Source: Algibacter marinivivus (GTDB lineage Bacteria > Bacteroidota > Bacteroidia > Flavobacteriales > Flavobacteriaceae). Taken from it: a stretch of DNA of 64,000 bases. The stretch spans positions 248,001-312,000 of the forward strand of contig NZ_QFRI01000003.1 in assembly GCF_003143755.1 (NCBI RefSeq). The letters are read 5' to 3'. Shown piece after piece: positions 6,905-16,195 of the stretch; positions within the stretch are counted from its first letter, which is position 1, and each line of letters begins with the position of its first letter. A program made the position numbers and the translations under genes. The notes under the pieces were generated by a model that had not been told where the DNA came from, ran no database searches, and saw only the letters and a program-made list of their open reading frames with translations.

Positions 6905-9661
6905 TTATAATTCATAACGTACTCTAAATGAAATAAATCGAGGTTGAATAAACGTTTCAGAATTACGAACAGATAAATTACTAGCACTATTTCGTATTCT
7001 AGAATCTATATCTAATAAGTTAGTAGCTTTAATTTCATATTCCCATTTAGAATCTTCGTTCTTTCTGTAAGATAATGAAGCGTCCCAAGTTTCAAAAGAC
7101 TGAGAAGGATTAACACCATCATCTTGATTGCTATATGTATAATCTGTTCTGAAGGTTAATGAATTCCATATGTATGCATCAAAATTTATTGATGGTGCAT
7201 TGGTAATAAATTTTGTAGAACTTGATCCTTGATCATTATTCGAAACACTGTAACGGTATCTAAATCTTACATTTGGCGCTTCTCTAAAATTAGTCCGCAA
7301 TTCTGGTGTATAACTCTGCGTGAAACGTTCATTTAGAGATTGTCTTCCTTGAATAAATTGATTGATTTTACTGTAGTTGAAATTTGTAGACAAGCTTGCT
7401 CTTAATTTCCCAAAAGTACGTTGTACACGGCCGTTTGCAGATACACTTTCATCAGCAAAATTTGAGTTGAAGAAAGAGCTAGTTCTAATTACGTTTTCAA
7501 AATTGGTTAGACCTCTAATTTGATCAATATTCTTGTTATAAGATAAACGTGCAAAAACATTTGTGTAGTTGAATAAATTAAAACTACTATAAAACAAACT
7601 CACATTGTGTGATAATGCGTTTTGTAAATCTGGTTCTCCGAACTGAATACTGTTAAAGTTATTAAACACCAAACCTTGAGCTAAACGTGTAACATCAGTA
7701 AATTGATTTTGCATTCTGTATCGTAACGTTAAACTTTCACTCTTTTTAAACTGAATACGGGTTTCAAAATCTGGTAAAAACCTAAAGAAATTATCTTCAA
7801 ATGTTTCTCCAAATTGACTGTTTTTATTTCCGTAGGCATGTATTGAAAACCCAGGCGTGAATGTAAATTTTCCAGCTTTAAGTGTGTAATGTGCTCCTAA
7901 ATAAATATCGCTAAAATTATATTCGGTATCATTCATTGCACTTAATAAATCGCCATCATCATTTGTAATACTTGGAGTTGGTTCGAATTCTGAGTTATCA
8001 TCTAAAAATTGAAAAATATTAGAATTAAATTCTTGACGACTCAAAATAGTTCCTAAAGTAAAGTTGATGTTACTTTTAGCGTTAAGGATGTTATAATAAT
8101 CCAACTTAGCATCTACTTGATTGGATTTTATACGTCGGTTTTGACCTAAATCATAATTATCTAATGAAGTTACAAAACCAATAGCTTCAGCAGTTGTATC
8201 AAAAGCATCTCTATTATTTGGATCTATTTCATCATTGTTATCAGGATCGTTAACCAATAATGCATTATAAAACGGATCTTCGTTTTTTATTAAATGTTGG
8301 GCTTCAAAAGCAAAAATATTGGTCTCGTTTAGCGTGTAATAATAATTAATATTCTGATTCACACTAAAAGGTGTTACTTCATCAATTTGATCTGTGGTCC
8401 CAATAACAGAAGAAAATAAACTTTGTGTTTGAACATCTTTTGAAAAGCGACCTAATACATCATAATCTAATTGATTGTTAATATTTGGCTTGTAAGACGC
8501 ACTGAGTTTTAAAAGACCTTGATTAGAGCGCTCTTTACTTTTTTGAATAGTTTCTTCATCTGGAATACCTAAATCTGAATCTGTGTATTGCACAAAACTT
8601 TCCTCTCTTGATAAAATTCTACTACTATTATAAATAGCAAACCCACTAATGTCCAAAGCACTATTTGGAGAGTAACTGAAGTTTGATGCTGCTAATTTAT
8701 TTTCAATCTCTAACGCATTATTTTGGGTTGTTAAAAAATTAAGTCCATTATCACCTAAGTTAATAGTTGTTCCACTACTTCTACTTGGTGATCTAAAACC
8801 ACCACCAAAACCTCTTAAATCTCTTCGTGTAAGAGCTAAATCTCCTGTATTATTTAAATCGCCAATAAAGTTTAAACTAAATTTCGGGCTGTAATAAAAC
8901 AGTTTTGGTTGTATTAAATATAATTCATTATCAGGAGAACTACCAGCACCAGCTGTAACATTGCCAAACCAAAAGTTTTCTTTACCTTTTTTTAGTTTTA
9001 TATTTAAAGCAACATTATCTTGATTGTTTGTAACACTACTTAATTGCCCAACTTCTGAATAATTTCGTAATACCTGTACTTTATCAACAGCATTAGATGG
9101 AATGTTTTTGATACCTAATTTGGTGTCGCCATCAAAAAAATCTTTACCATTAACCATCAATTTGTTTACCACCTTACCTTCTACTTCTACTTGTCCATCG
9201 TCATTAATCTCAACACCTGGGAGTTTCTCTAAAACATCTTCTAACTTTCGTTCAGAGCCATTTTTAAAAGAATCTGCATTATAAATAAGAGTATCTCCTT
9301 TTACTGTTACTGGCATTTCATAGGTTAACTCTACGGCATCCAGCGCGTTATCTGCCTGTAAAACAATATCTTTAGTTAAATCGGTTTCATTAGTAGACAC
9401 AGATTCAGTATATGTTTTCATACCTATGTAACTTACCTGAATACTATAAGCTGTATTTTTAGATAGACTTAATCTGTAACGTCCATCTTGATCTGTAATA
9501 CCATAAGATTGTAAGGTTTTAGTTTCTTGATTGATAGCAATTACATTTGCTAATTCAAGTGCTCCACCAATGCTATCTTTAACAACACCTTGAAGTTTAA
9601 CCTGAGCAATAGTAATATTACCTATAAAAAGTAGGGTAATAAAAATTAGTTTCTTTATCAT
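6905..9661 (-). CDS. Outer-membrane beta-barrel protein, TonB-receptor-like, with carboxypeptidase-regulatory-like N-terminus
   Basis: The 918-residue protein has a signal peptide (MIKKLIFITLLFIGNITIAQ) and a CarboxypepD_reg-like domain (about 20-105, VKLQGVVKDSIGGALELANV). A plug-like segment follows (about 130-215, ending near QDNVALNIKLKKGKE), then a long barrel of alternating strands ending in an aromatic/basic C-terminus (ISFRVRYEL). It belongs to the OMP_b-brl_3 type and has no SusD partner, so it is probably not a glycan importer. It lies 34 bp downstream of a GLPGLI gene and is probably cotranscribed with it. The ligand is unknown. Confidence 0.85.
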   Translation of the reverse strand: MIKKLIFITLLFIGNITIAQVKLQGVVKDSIGGALELANVIAINQETKTLQSYGITDQDGRYRLSLSKNTAYSIQVSYIGMKTYTESVSTNETDLTKDIVLQADNALDAVELTYEMPVTVKGDTLIYNADSFKNGSERKLEDVLEKLPGVEINDDGQVEVEGKVVNKLMVNGKDFFDGDTKLGIKNIPSNAVDKVQVLRNYSEVGQLSSVTNNQDNVALNIKLKKGKENFWFGNVTAGAGSSPDNELYLIQPKLFYYSPKFSLNFIGDLNNTGDLALTRRDLRGFGGGFRSPSRSSGTTINLGDNGLNFLTTQNNALEIENKLAASNFSYSPNSALDISGFAIYNSSRILSREESFVQYTDSDLGIPDEETIQKSKERSNQGLLKLSASYKPNINNQLDYDVLGRFSKDVQTQSLFSSVIGTTDQIDEVTPFSVNQNINYYYTLNETNIFAFEAQHLIKNEDPFYNALLVNDPDNNDEIDPNNRDAFDTTAEAIGFVTSLDNYDLGQNRRIKSNQVDAKLDYYNILNAKSNINFTLGTILSRQEFNSNIFQFLDDNSEFEPTPSITNDDGDLLSAMNDTEYNFSDIYLGAHYTLKAGKFTFTPGFSIHAYGNKNSQFGETFEDNFFRFLPDFETRIQFKKSESLTLRYRMQNQFTDVTRLAQGLVFNNFNSIQFGEPDLQNALSHNVSLFYSSFNLFNYTNVFARLSYNKNIDQIRGLTNFENVIRTSSFFNSNFADESVSANGRVQRTFGKLRASLSTNFNYSKINQFIQGRQSLNERFTQSYTPELRTNFREAPNVRFRYRYSVSNNDQGSSSTKFITNAPSINFDAYIWNSLTFRTDYTYSNQDDGVNPSQSFETWDASLSYRKNEDSKWEYEIKATNLLDIDSRIRNSASNLSVRNSETFIQPRFISFRVRYEL

Positions 9662-9695
9662 TTTTTGATTGGTATGTTTTAATGAAATTTAATAT

Positions 9696-10595
9696 TTATC
9701 GTCTACCGCCTCCTGATCCTCCTCTTCTTCTTCCACGATTATCTCTAAATTCTTGCATTTTTTTAGTGATAATATCGTTGTATTGCTTTTTAGTAACTTC
9801 TTCTCCTTTTTTAGGAACTTCTATCTCTTCCTTTTCTTCAGGGTTAAGTACTATTTTAGAACAAAGCATTGTATTATTTCCAGCACTCACCTCTAAAATT
9901 AATCCTGGTAATCCCCAATATTCAGAAGGTCCTTGACTCACCGGTATTTGTGGGGTATACCAAGCAACAACATCAATCATTTTTACTTCTTTTACTTCTT
10001 CTACTTTTTCACCTTTTATCTTTGTTTTTGTAGAATCATTATTAACTTTAAGCGAATCTGCTTTTTTTTCATTATTATTACCTCTTCTTGGTGGGCTGAA
10101 ATCAACATCAGTAGATACTTTTCTTGCAGTAGCCTTAAAACATAAATACTGACCTATTTGTTTCGTTTCAGTACCCATTTTCCATTCAAGTGGTAACATT
10201 TCTTCTTTTATTAAAAATTGCTTCCCAAAAAACTCTTGATCTTGTAAAAACACTTTTTCTTTTATATTTTTATATTGAGGTCCTGCAGAAAAACTACTTC
10301 CCCATACACTTGGTCCTCTACCATTCACTGGTGCAGCTAATTTTTCATCTTCTTTAAATATTGACTCTTCTTTATTAAAAGTTAGCACATAGGTTTTCTC
10401 TAACCAAGATTTCATACGGGCTTCTATTTGCTTTTTCTGTTGCTCACTCATTTGTCTACCTCTACCAAAACGACTCATATCCATGGTTGTCTTAGAAAAA
10501 TAATACGCTTTACCTTGAAAGTCTTGAGCATCAACTGAAATAGTAAATAGAAGAATAAAGCATAACATGCAAAATTTAATAATAGAGATTTTCAT
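9696..10595 (-). CDS. GLPGLI-family protein 1
   Basis: This 299-residue secreted protein has the family-defining GLPGLILEV motif preceded by PQIPVSQGPSEYWG. The signal peptide is MKISIIKFCMLCFILLFTISVDAQ. The middle has a Lys/Glu-rich insertion and the C-terminus is a Gly/Arg tail (RGRRRGGSGGGRR). GLPGLI proteins are Bacteroidota-specific envelope proteins of unknown biochemical role. It lies directly upstream of the barrel protein gene and is the first of three paralogues in a row. A -7-like TATGTTTG is seen at 10634-10627, followed by GTTAAAC. Confidence 0.9.
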   Translation of the reverse strand: MKISIIKFCMLCFILLFTISVDAQDFQGKAYYFSKTTMDMSRFGRGRQMSEQQKKQIEARMKSWLEKTYVLTFNKEESIFKEDEKLAAPVNGRGPSVWGSSFSAGPQYKNIKEKVFLQDQEFFGKQFLIKEEMLPLEWKMGTETKQIGQYLCFKATARKVSTDVDFSPPRRGNNNEKKADSLKVNNDSTKTKIKGEKVEEVKEVKMIDVVAWYTPQIPVSQGPSEYWGLPGLILEVSAGNNTMLCSKIVLNPEEKEEIEVPKKGEEVTKKQYNDIITKKMQEFRDNRGRRRGGSGGGRR

Positions 10596-10732
10596 TGCGG
10601 AAAGTTTAAACGATTGTAATGTTTAACAAACATAGTTAATTATTAACTAGGTTTAGACCGCAATGTCTGAACAAGGTTTAAATCAAAATGGTTAATAAAA
10701 AGTTAAATTATTTATTGTTACTATTTTCATCT

Positions 10733-11584
10733 TTAATACCTTCTTCCTCTATTATCCCTAAACTCCTTCATTTTGTTCAGAATAATACTTTGATATTCCT
10801 TTTTTGAAACAACTTCTCCTTTACTAGGAGCTTCAATATTAGTTTTATCTTTTGGGTTTATAACTACTTTAGAGCATAGCATGGTTGTGTCTCCAACGCT
10901 TATTTCTAAAATTAAACCAGGTAACCCCCAATATTCTAGAGGGCCTTGACTTACTGGTATTTGTGGCGAATACCATGCTTCTATTTGAGCCAAAGGAATG
11001 GTTTCATCTATATTACTAGGTTTATTAATAGTTATTTCTTTAGCAATTGAGTCCGTTTTCTTTTCTTTAACTCTTAATTTATCCCATGAAAACGACCACC
11101 AATTTAGTTCTGACTGAGGCAAAACACTTACCGCTTTAAAACATGTGTAATTACCTATTTTTTTCGTTTCAGAGCCCATAACCCATTCTAATTCTTGAAG
11201 CTTATCTTTTATTAAAAACTTCTTCCCATAAAATTCTTGCTCTTGTAAAAGTGTATTTGTTTTAACGTTTTTGTACTGAGATCCTGGAGTGAAATTTTTA
11301 CCCCAAGTATCTGTAGCTCCAGACATAGCATCTAACTTCTCATCTTCTTTAAATATAGATTCCTCCCTGTTAAAAGTCAGAATATATGTTTTTTCTAATC
11401 TATTCTTTAAACGTTCTTGAATTTGCTTTTTTTGCTGCGCACTTAGTTTTGCACCCCATTTGCCTAGTTCCATTTTAGATTTTGAAAAATAATACGCTTT
11501 GCCTTGAAAATCCTGAGATTGAACTGATATAGATATTAAGGTAATTAAGATTAATGCTATAACTTTAATAGTAAATGCTTTCAT
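10733..11584 (-). CDS. GLPGLI-family protein 2
   Basis: Paralogue of the neighbouring genes, 283 residues, with the signal peptide MKAFTIKVIALILITLISISVQSQ. It carries the same DFQGKAYYFSKSKM start, the same TFNREESIFKEDEKL block and the GLPGLILEI motif. It ends RDNRGRRY without the Gly/Arg extension of paralogue 1. It is closest to paralogue 1 in the N-terminal third, which suggests a recent tandem duplication. An 11-bp inverted repeat (ATTTTGTTTAA 11593-11603 / TTAAACAAAAT 11620-11630) surrounds a TACATTTG -7 candidate upstream of it. Confidence 0.9.
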   Translation of the reverse strand: MKAFTIKVIALILITLISISVQSQDFQGKAYYFSKSKMELGKWGAKLSAQQKKQIQERLKNRLEKTYILTFNREESIFKEDEKLDAMSGATDTWGKNFTPGSQYKNVKTNTLLQEQEFYGKKFLIKDKLQELEWVMGSETKKIGNYTCFKAVSVLPQSELNWWSFSWDKLRVKEKKTDSIAKEITINKPSNIDETIPLAQIEAWYSPQIPVSQGPLEYWGLPGLILEISVGDTTMLCSKVVINPKDKTNIEAPSKGEVVSKKEYQSIILNKMKEFRDNRGRRY

Positions 11585-11660
11585 GGTAAATTATTTTGTT
11601 TAACAAATGTAATAAATTATTAAACAAAATATTTGAAAGCATATTTATTAAATAAAATTA

Positions 11661-12479
11661 TCACCCTCCAACTCTTATCATAACTCTATCACCATCAGCA
11701 TGTCTTCCTTTTTTTGTTTTGAATTGTTCCATCATTTCATTTGATTTTTTTTCTTGAATATCATCAAATTCCTTTTGAGAAACTACCTTGCCTTTTGTTG
11801 GTTCAACAATTTCAATTTCTTCCTCAGGGTTCAAAACAATTTTTGTACAAACTAAAGTTAAATCACCATCGTTCATTTCCAAAATAAGCCCCGGAAGCCC
11901 ATAATATTGTGCAGGCCCATTGTTAATTGGTATTTGAGGTGTATACCAAACTGTGGTTGTTCTTGGCTTGGTTATTTTTTCTATTTTCCCTTCTTGTGTA
12001 AAAGTTTCTGTGGTGTATTCATCTTTAAAAATGGCTTTAAAACAAGTATAGTTTCCAATATTCTTAGTCTCATTTACTAACTCCCATTTTCTATTAGTTA
12101 GCGTATCTTTAATTAAAAACACTTTTCCATAAATTTCGGATTTATTTGAAAACCTACCGTCTTTTATATTTTTATACAAAATATCAGAACCTTGAGATAC
12201 TTTTATTGTGATTCCAGATTGAACAGGATTAGGAGCATCTAATTTTTCTTCTTGTTTATAAATGGATTCGTGCCTATTAAAAGTGAGTGTGTATTCTTGC
12301 TGAAACTGTTTTCTAAGTTGCTCTTGAATTTGTTTCTGCATCTCATCACTCATCTCCTTATTATCCATTTTTAAATTTACTTTTCTATGCGATTTGTATG
12401 TCGCAACACCTTGAAAGTTTTGAGCTATTACACTTGAAGTGAAAAGAAATAGTAAAAGGTAAACATGATTAATTTTCAT
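11661..12479 (-). CDS. GLPGLI-family protein 3
   Basis: The third paralogue, about 272 residues, begins at the ATG at 12479 (MKINHVYLLLFLFTSSVIAQ, a good signal peptide). An upstream ATG at 12512 adds eleven residues that do not look like part of it. The motif PQIPINNGPAQYYGLPGLILEM is present, as is the TFNRHESIYKQEEKL block. It is the most divergent of the three and lies divergently from the histidine kinase, sharing a 126-bp regulatory region with it. Confidence 0.9.
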   Translation of the reverse strand: MKINHVYLLLFLFTSSVIAQNFQGVATYKSHRKVNLKMDNKEMSDEMQKQIQEQLRKQFQQEYTLTFNRHESIYKQEEKLDAPNPVQSGITIKVSQGSDILYKNIKDGRFSNKSEIYGKVFLIKDTLTNRKWELVNETKNIGNYTCFKAIFKDEYTTETFTQEGKIEKITKPRTTTVWYTPQIPINNGPAQYYGLPGLILEMNDGDLTLVCTKIVLNPEEEIEIVEPTKGKVVSQKEFDDIQEKKSNEMMEQFKTKKGRHADGDRVMIRVGG

Positions 12480-12539
12480 AACTGTATTCGTTTTATGATT
12501 AATGATGTACAAATATGTAACAGAATTTCATTTTTTAAA

Positions 12540-12600
12540 GTTAACGAGTGTTAACGTGTGTTAACCAATTGGTTTTATTAATATTTAACATTTACTTTTG
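12540..12600 (+). promoter_or_regulatory. Histidine-kinase promoter with three GTTAAC direct repeats
   Basis: GTTAAC occurs at 12540-12545, 12550-12555 and 12560-12565, a perfect 10-bp period. It is followed by a -33-like TTG (12569-12571), a 21-bp spacer and -7 TACTTTTG (12593-12600). The ATG of the kinase is at 12606, so the leader would be almost absent. Direct repeats at about one helical turn just upstream of -33 are the usual layout for OmpR-family activators; the adjacent response regulator is the obvious candidate. Confidence 0.6.
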
Positions 12601-12605
12601 GATTA

Positions 12606-14069
12606 ATGAACGAACAAAAATACAGGTGGGTCTTATATTTAATTATAACAACTACAGTGTTAACTATAGTAGTACAATGCTATTGGAATTACAAAAACTA
12701 TTTACTTAATAAACAAAATTTTGTAAATCAGGTACAATTAAGTTTAGATAATGCTTTAGATACTTATTATGCTGAATTAGCTGAGTCTAATAATATGACC
12801 ATTATTGAAACTGATAGTATTGCATTTAGCCATAATTTTAAAGAGCTAAAAACTGATTCCGTTATTAGAGATATTAAGCATGATCTTAGGTCTGTTGACA
12901 TCAAAAGTATTTCAGGATACACACAGTTTACAGATTCTAGCAATGGATATCATTTTAGTAATGATAAAAACCATATATCAAAAATAAAAGTAATAAGAGG
13001 AAAGAAAGCTTCAGATAGTATAAAATTATTAAAAGGTATTACCTCAATTTTTATTTCAATAAAGAATGACACTTTAGACTTCTCCAAATTAAACCCTTTA
13101 GTTAAAAGTGAACTTAAAAGAAAGCAATTAAACATTGATTTTGTTTTAAAACATTTCAAAAACGACAGCTTATATAATGTTTATAATATTGAAAACATTA
13201 AGCCTAATTTTTTAAAAGCACAGTCTAAGTCTACATTTTTAAAGCAGAATGAACTACTGGAAATTGCTTACCCTAATGCAACACATATTATTTTAAAACA
13301 AGGTTTGAGTAGTATTTTAATTTCTACATTATTGGTTATTGCAATAATAAGCTCATTATTCTATTTGCTAAAAATTATAAAAAACCAAAAACAACTTGCT
13401 GAAATAAAAAATGATTTAATAAGTAATATTACTCATGAATTTAAAACACCAATTGCTACTATTGGTGTTGCTTTAGAAAGCATAAATAGTTTTAATGCTA
13501 TAGATGATAAAGAAAAGACAAAGAAGTATATAAAAATGTCGTCTAATCAGCTTTCAAAGCTAAATGTAATGGTTGAAAAACTATTGGAAACAGCAACTTT
13601 GGATAGTGAATTATTAGAATTCAACAAAGAGTATGTTGATATTGTTCCGGTAATAGAAACACTTATAAGTAGATATAAAATTCATAATCCTAAGAAATCA
13701 TTCACTGACTTCATAAAACCTGAATCTTTAAACATTCAAGTAGACAAATTTCATTTTGAAAATGCCATAAATAATATTTTAGATAATGCCATAAAATATG
13801 GAGGTGATGAAATATCTGTTGAATTAGTTAAAAGTTCAAATCAAATAAATATTTCTATTTCTGATAATGGTAATACATTAAAACCAGAAAATAAGCAGCG
13901 TATTTTTGAGAAATTTTATAGAATACCTAAAGGCAATACACACGATGTAAAAGGTTTTGGTATTGGTTTATACTATACTAAAACTATAATAGACAAACAT
14001 AACGGAAGTATTTATTTAGATTTAAAAAATAATCTAACAACATTCAAAATTTCTTTACCTCATGAATAA
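12606..14069 (+). CDS. Sensor histidine kinase
   Basis: A membrane kinase of 487 residues. It has transmembrane helices at about 8-28 and 232-255 that enclose an extracytoplasmic sensor region of about 200 residues. The H-box is ISNITHEFKTPIATIGV, with no obvious HAMP domain between it and the second helix. The ATPase domain has the N-box (NAINNILDNAIKYGG) and G-box residues (FGIGLYYTKTII). It should autophosphorylate on the His of the H-box and pass phosphate to the overlapping response regulator. Its position opposite three GLPGLI genes suggests envelope sensing; the signal is unknown. Confidence 0.95.
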   Translation: MNEQKYRWVLYLIITTTVLTIVVQCYWNYKNYLLNKQNFVNQVQLSLDNALDTYYAELAESNNMTIIETDSIAFSHNFKELKTDSVIRDIKHDLRSVDIKSISGYTQFTDSSNGYHFSNDKNHISKIKVIRGKKASDSIKLLKGITSIFISIKNDTLDFSKLNPLVKSELKRKQLNIDFVLKHFKNDSLYNVYNIENIKPNFLKAQSKSTFLKQNELLEIAYPNATHIILKQGLSSILISTLLVIAIISSLFYLLKIIKNQKQLAEIKNDLISNITHEFKTPIATIGVALESINSFNAIDDKEKTKKYIKMSSNQLSKLNVMVEKLLETATLDSELLEFNKEYVDIVPVIETLISRYKIHNPKKSFTDFIKPESLNIQVDKFHFENAINNILDNAIKYGGDEISVELVKSSNQINISISDNGNTLKPENKQRIFEKFYRIPKGNTHDVKGFGIGLYYTKTIIDKHNGSIYLDLKNNLTTFKISLPHE

Positions 14070-14745
14070 GCCAATAAAAATTTTATTAGCAGAAGATGAA
14101 GCTGCTTTGGGGCAAATTATTAAAGAAAGCTTAGAGACTAGAGGTTTTGAGGTAATACTATGCGAAAATGGTGAAGTTGCTTTAAAAAAATATCAAACAG
14201 AGACTCCTGAAATATTGGTACTTGATGTTATGATGCCCAAAAAAGACGGTTTTACATTAGCAAAGGATATTAGAAATATTGATGGTGCCATTCCTATAAT
14301 ATTCTTAACAGCAAAATCGCAAACTCAAGATGTTGTTGAAGGATTTTCTATTGGAGGTAACGATTATCTAAAAAAGCCCTTTAGTATAGAAGAGTTAATT
14401 GTTAGAATTAATAATTTACTTAATAGAACTAAAGAACAAAAACAGTCTGATATAATCAATATAAGCCAATATATATTTAACTTTCCAAAGCAAACACTTC
14501 AATTTAAAAATGAAGAAGTAGTATCACTTACCCATCGAGAAGCCCATTTATTGTTTCATCTCATAAAAAATAAAAATAAGGTTTTAGACCGTTCTTTAAT
14601 ATTAAATAAACTTTGGGGTAATGATGATTTTTTCAGTGCAAGAAGTATGGATGTGTTTATTACAAAACTTAGAAAAAAACTTAAAAAGGATACTAATTTA
14701 GAAATTCTAAATGTTCGTGGTTATGGCTACAAGTTAATTTGCTAA
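14062..14745 (+). CDS. OmpR-family response regulator
   Basis: The 227-residue protein has an N-terminal receiver domain with the phosphoacceptor Asp in LVLDVMMPKKDGF, acidic residues in LLAEDEA and the conserved Lys in YLKKPFSIEEL. A C-terminal winged-helix DNA-binding domain follows (about 130-227, ending NVRGYGYKLIC). It overlaps the kinase gene by 8 bp, so the two are translationally coupled. The GTTAAC repeats upstream of the kinase are a likely target (inference). Confidence 0.95.
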   Translation: MNKPIKILLAEDEAALGQIIKESLETRGFEVILCENGEVALKKYQTETPEILVLDVMMPKKDGFTLAKDIRNIDGAIPIIFLTAKSQTQDVVEGFSIGGNDYLKKPFSIEELIVRINNLLNRTKEQKQSDIINISQYIFNFPKQTLQFKNEEVVSLTHREAHLLFHLIKNKNKVLDRSLILNKLWGNDDFFSARSMDVFITKLRKKLKKDTNLEILNVRGYGYKLIC

Positions 14746-14778
14746 AAGTGGTTTGATTTTTGTACTTTTCAAACTGCA

Positions 14779-15558
14779 ATGAAATACACCTTTTACTTTA
14801 TTCTGTTCATTACTACTTCAATATTCGCTCAAGAATCAATTGAAGCTAAATTTATTAAGAAAACTCACTTAAAAGCCGAAACCTTGGTATCTGTAGATAA
14901 TTTTGGCACCATTTACTATTTAATAGATGATGTAATTCATAAAAAAACCAATACTAAAAACATAACTTATAATAATTTACAATTAGGCAATCTTCATTCT
15001 GCTAATGCTTTTAATCCATTAAAAATTAATCTCTTTTACAAAGATTTTAATACAGTAATTATATTGGACAATCGTTTAGCAGAAATTTTTAAAATAGACT
15101 TTAACGCTCTTTCTCCGTATAAAAATGTAACACATATTTCTACTGGGCATGATAATACCATTTGGACTTTTAATCAAGACTTACAAAAGCTTGAATTGTT
15201 TGATTATAAAACCAGAACAAATCGAGCGCAAACCGTTCCTGTTCGAAGCAATGTACTTGATTTAAAAAGCAATTACAACTATTGCTACTTGCTTACTGAA
15301 AACTATCTATACACATACAATTACTTTGGTAGTTTAATCAAAAAAATAGTAAATGACGGTTATACAACCTTAGTGGAAACTAACGAGAATATTATCTTAA
15401 AAAGAGGTAATGAGCTCTTTTTTTTAAATAAGAATAGTAATAAAATCATTCCTATAGCAACTTCAAATTTGTTGATAAATCAGTTTTTTGTAACCAATGA
15501 AACCTTGTATATTTACAACAACGAAATCCTACATGAGAATCAACTAAAAATTAAGTAA
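14779..15558 (+). CDS. Secreted protein of unknown function, beta-propeller-like
   Basis: A 259-residue protein with a signal peptide (MKYTFYFILFITTSIFAQ). It shows repeated short segments of the type W/Y-x-hydrophobic-N/D (NTIWTFNQDLQKLELFDY, YNYCYLLTENYLYTYNYFG), which suggest a small beta-propeller or similar repeat of strands. I do not recognise a named family. It follows the response regulator by 33 bp and precedes the nucleoside kinase by 3 bp, so it is probably part of that transcript. Confidence 0.75.
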   Translation: MKYTFYFILFITTSIFAQESIEAKFIKKTHLKAETLVSVDNFGTIYYLIDDVIHKKTNTKNITYNNLQLGNLHSANAFNPLKINLFYKDFNTVIILDNRLAEIFKIDFNALSPYKNVTHISTGHDNTIWTFNQDLQKLELFDYKTRTNRAQTVPVRSNVLDLKSNYNYCYLLTENYLYTYNYFGSLIKKIVNDGYTTLVETNENIILKRGNELFFLNKNSNKIIPIATSNLLINQFFVTNETLYIYNNEILHENQLKIK

Positions 15559-15561
15559 ATT

Positions 15562-16176
15562 ATGCATATTGCTATTGCCGGAAATATTGGCGCTGGAAAA
15601 ACAACTCTCACAAAACTCTTAGCAAAACATTACAAGTGGGAAGCACAATTAGAAGATGTAGTAGACAACCCATACTTAGATGATTTTTACAACCAAATGG
15701 AACGTTGGAGTTTCAATTTACAAGTATATTTTTTAAATAGTAGATTTCGCCAAGTTTTACAAATTCGCCAAAGTGGAAAGGATATCATTCAAGATAGAAC
15801 CATTTATGAAGATGCTCATATTTTTGCACCCAATCTTCACGCTATGGGTTTAATGACTAATCGTGATTTTGAAAACTACAAATCGCTTTTCGACCTCATG
15901 GAATCTCTAGTACAAGGTCCAGATCTATTAATCTATTTGCGTAGTTCTATTCCAAATTTAGTGTCTCAAATACACAAGCGCGGAAGAGATTACGAAAACA
16001 CAATAAGTATTGATTATTTAAGCAGGCTAAACGAGAGATACGAAGCTTGGATTCATGGATACGACAAAGGTAAATTATTGATAATTGATGTTGATAATTT
16101 GAATTTTGTTGACAATCCAGAAGATTTAGGATATGTTATCAATACAATTGATGCAGAAATAAACGGACTCTTTTAG
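15562..16176 (+). CDS. Deoxynucleoside kinase
   Basis: A 204-residue kinase of the dNK/dGK family that phosphorylates deoxynucleosides for salvage in the cytoplasm. It has the P-loop AIAGNIGAGKTTLTKLLA, the substrate-site EDVVDNPYLDDFY, the ERWSFNLQVYFL helix and the DRTIYEDAHIFA signature (DRS/DRT motif). The lid-type RGRDYEN segment follows. Substrate preference (dA/dG or dC) cannot be set by eye. Confidence 0.92.
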   Translation: MHIAIAGNIGAGKTTLTKLLAKHYKWEAQLEDVVDNPYLDDFYNQMERWSFNLQVYFLNSRFRQVLQIRQSGKDIIQDRTIYEDAHIFAPNLHAMGLMTNRDFENYKSLFDLMESLVQGPDLLIYLRSSIPNLVSQIHKRGRDYENTISIDYLSRLNERYEAWIHGYDKGKLLIIDVDNLNFVDNPEDLGYVINTIDAEINGLF

Positions 16177-16195
16177 TCTAACTCTTATTTGTATA

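Noticed and set aside
12562-12573. AACCAATTGGTT near the histidine-kinase gene resembles the alginate operator half-sites
   Set aside because: Single copy, opposite register, and no uronate genes nearby; probably coincidental overlap with the GTTAAC repeats.
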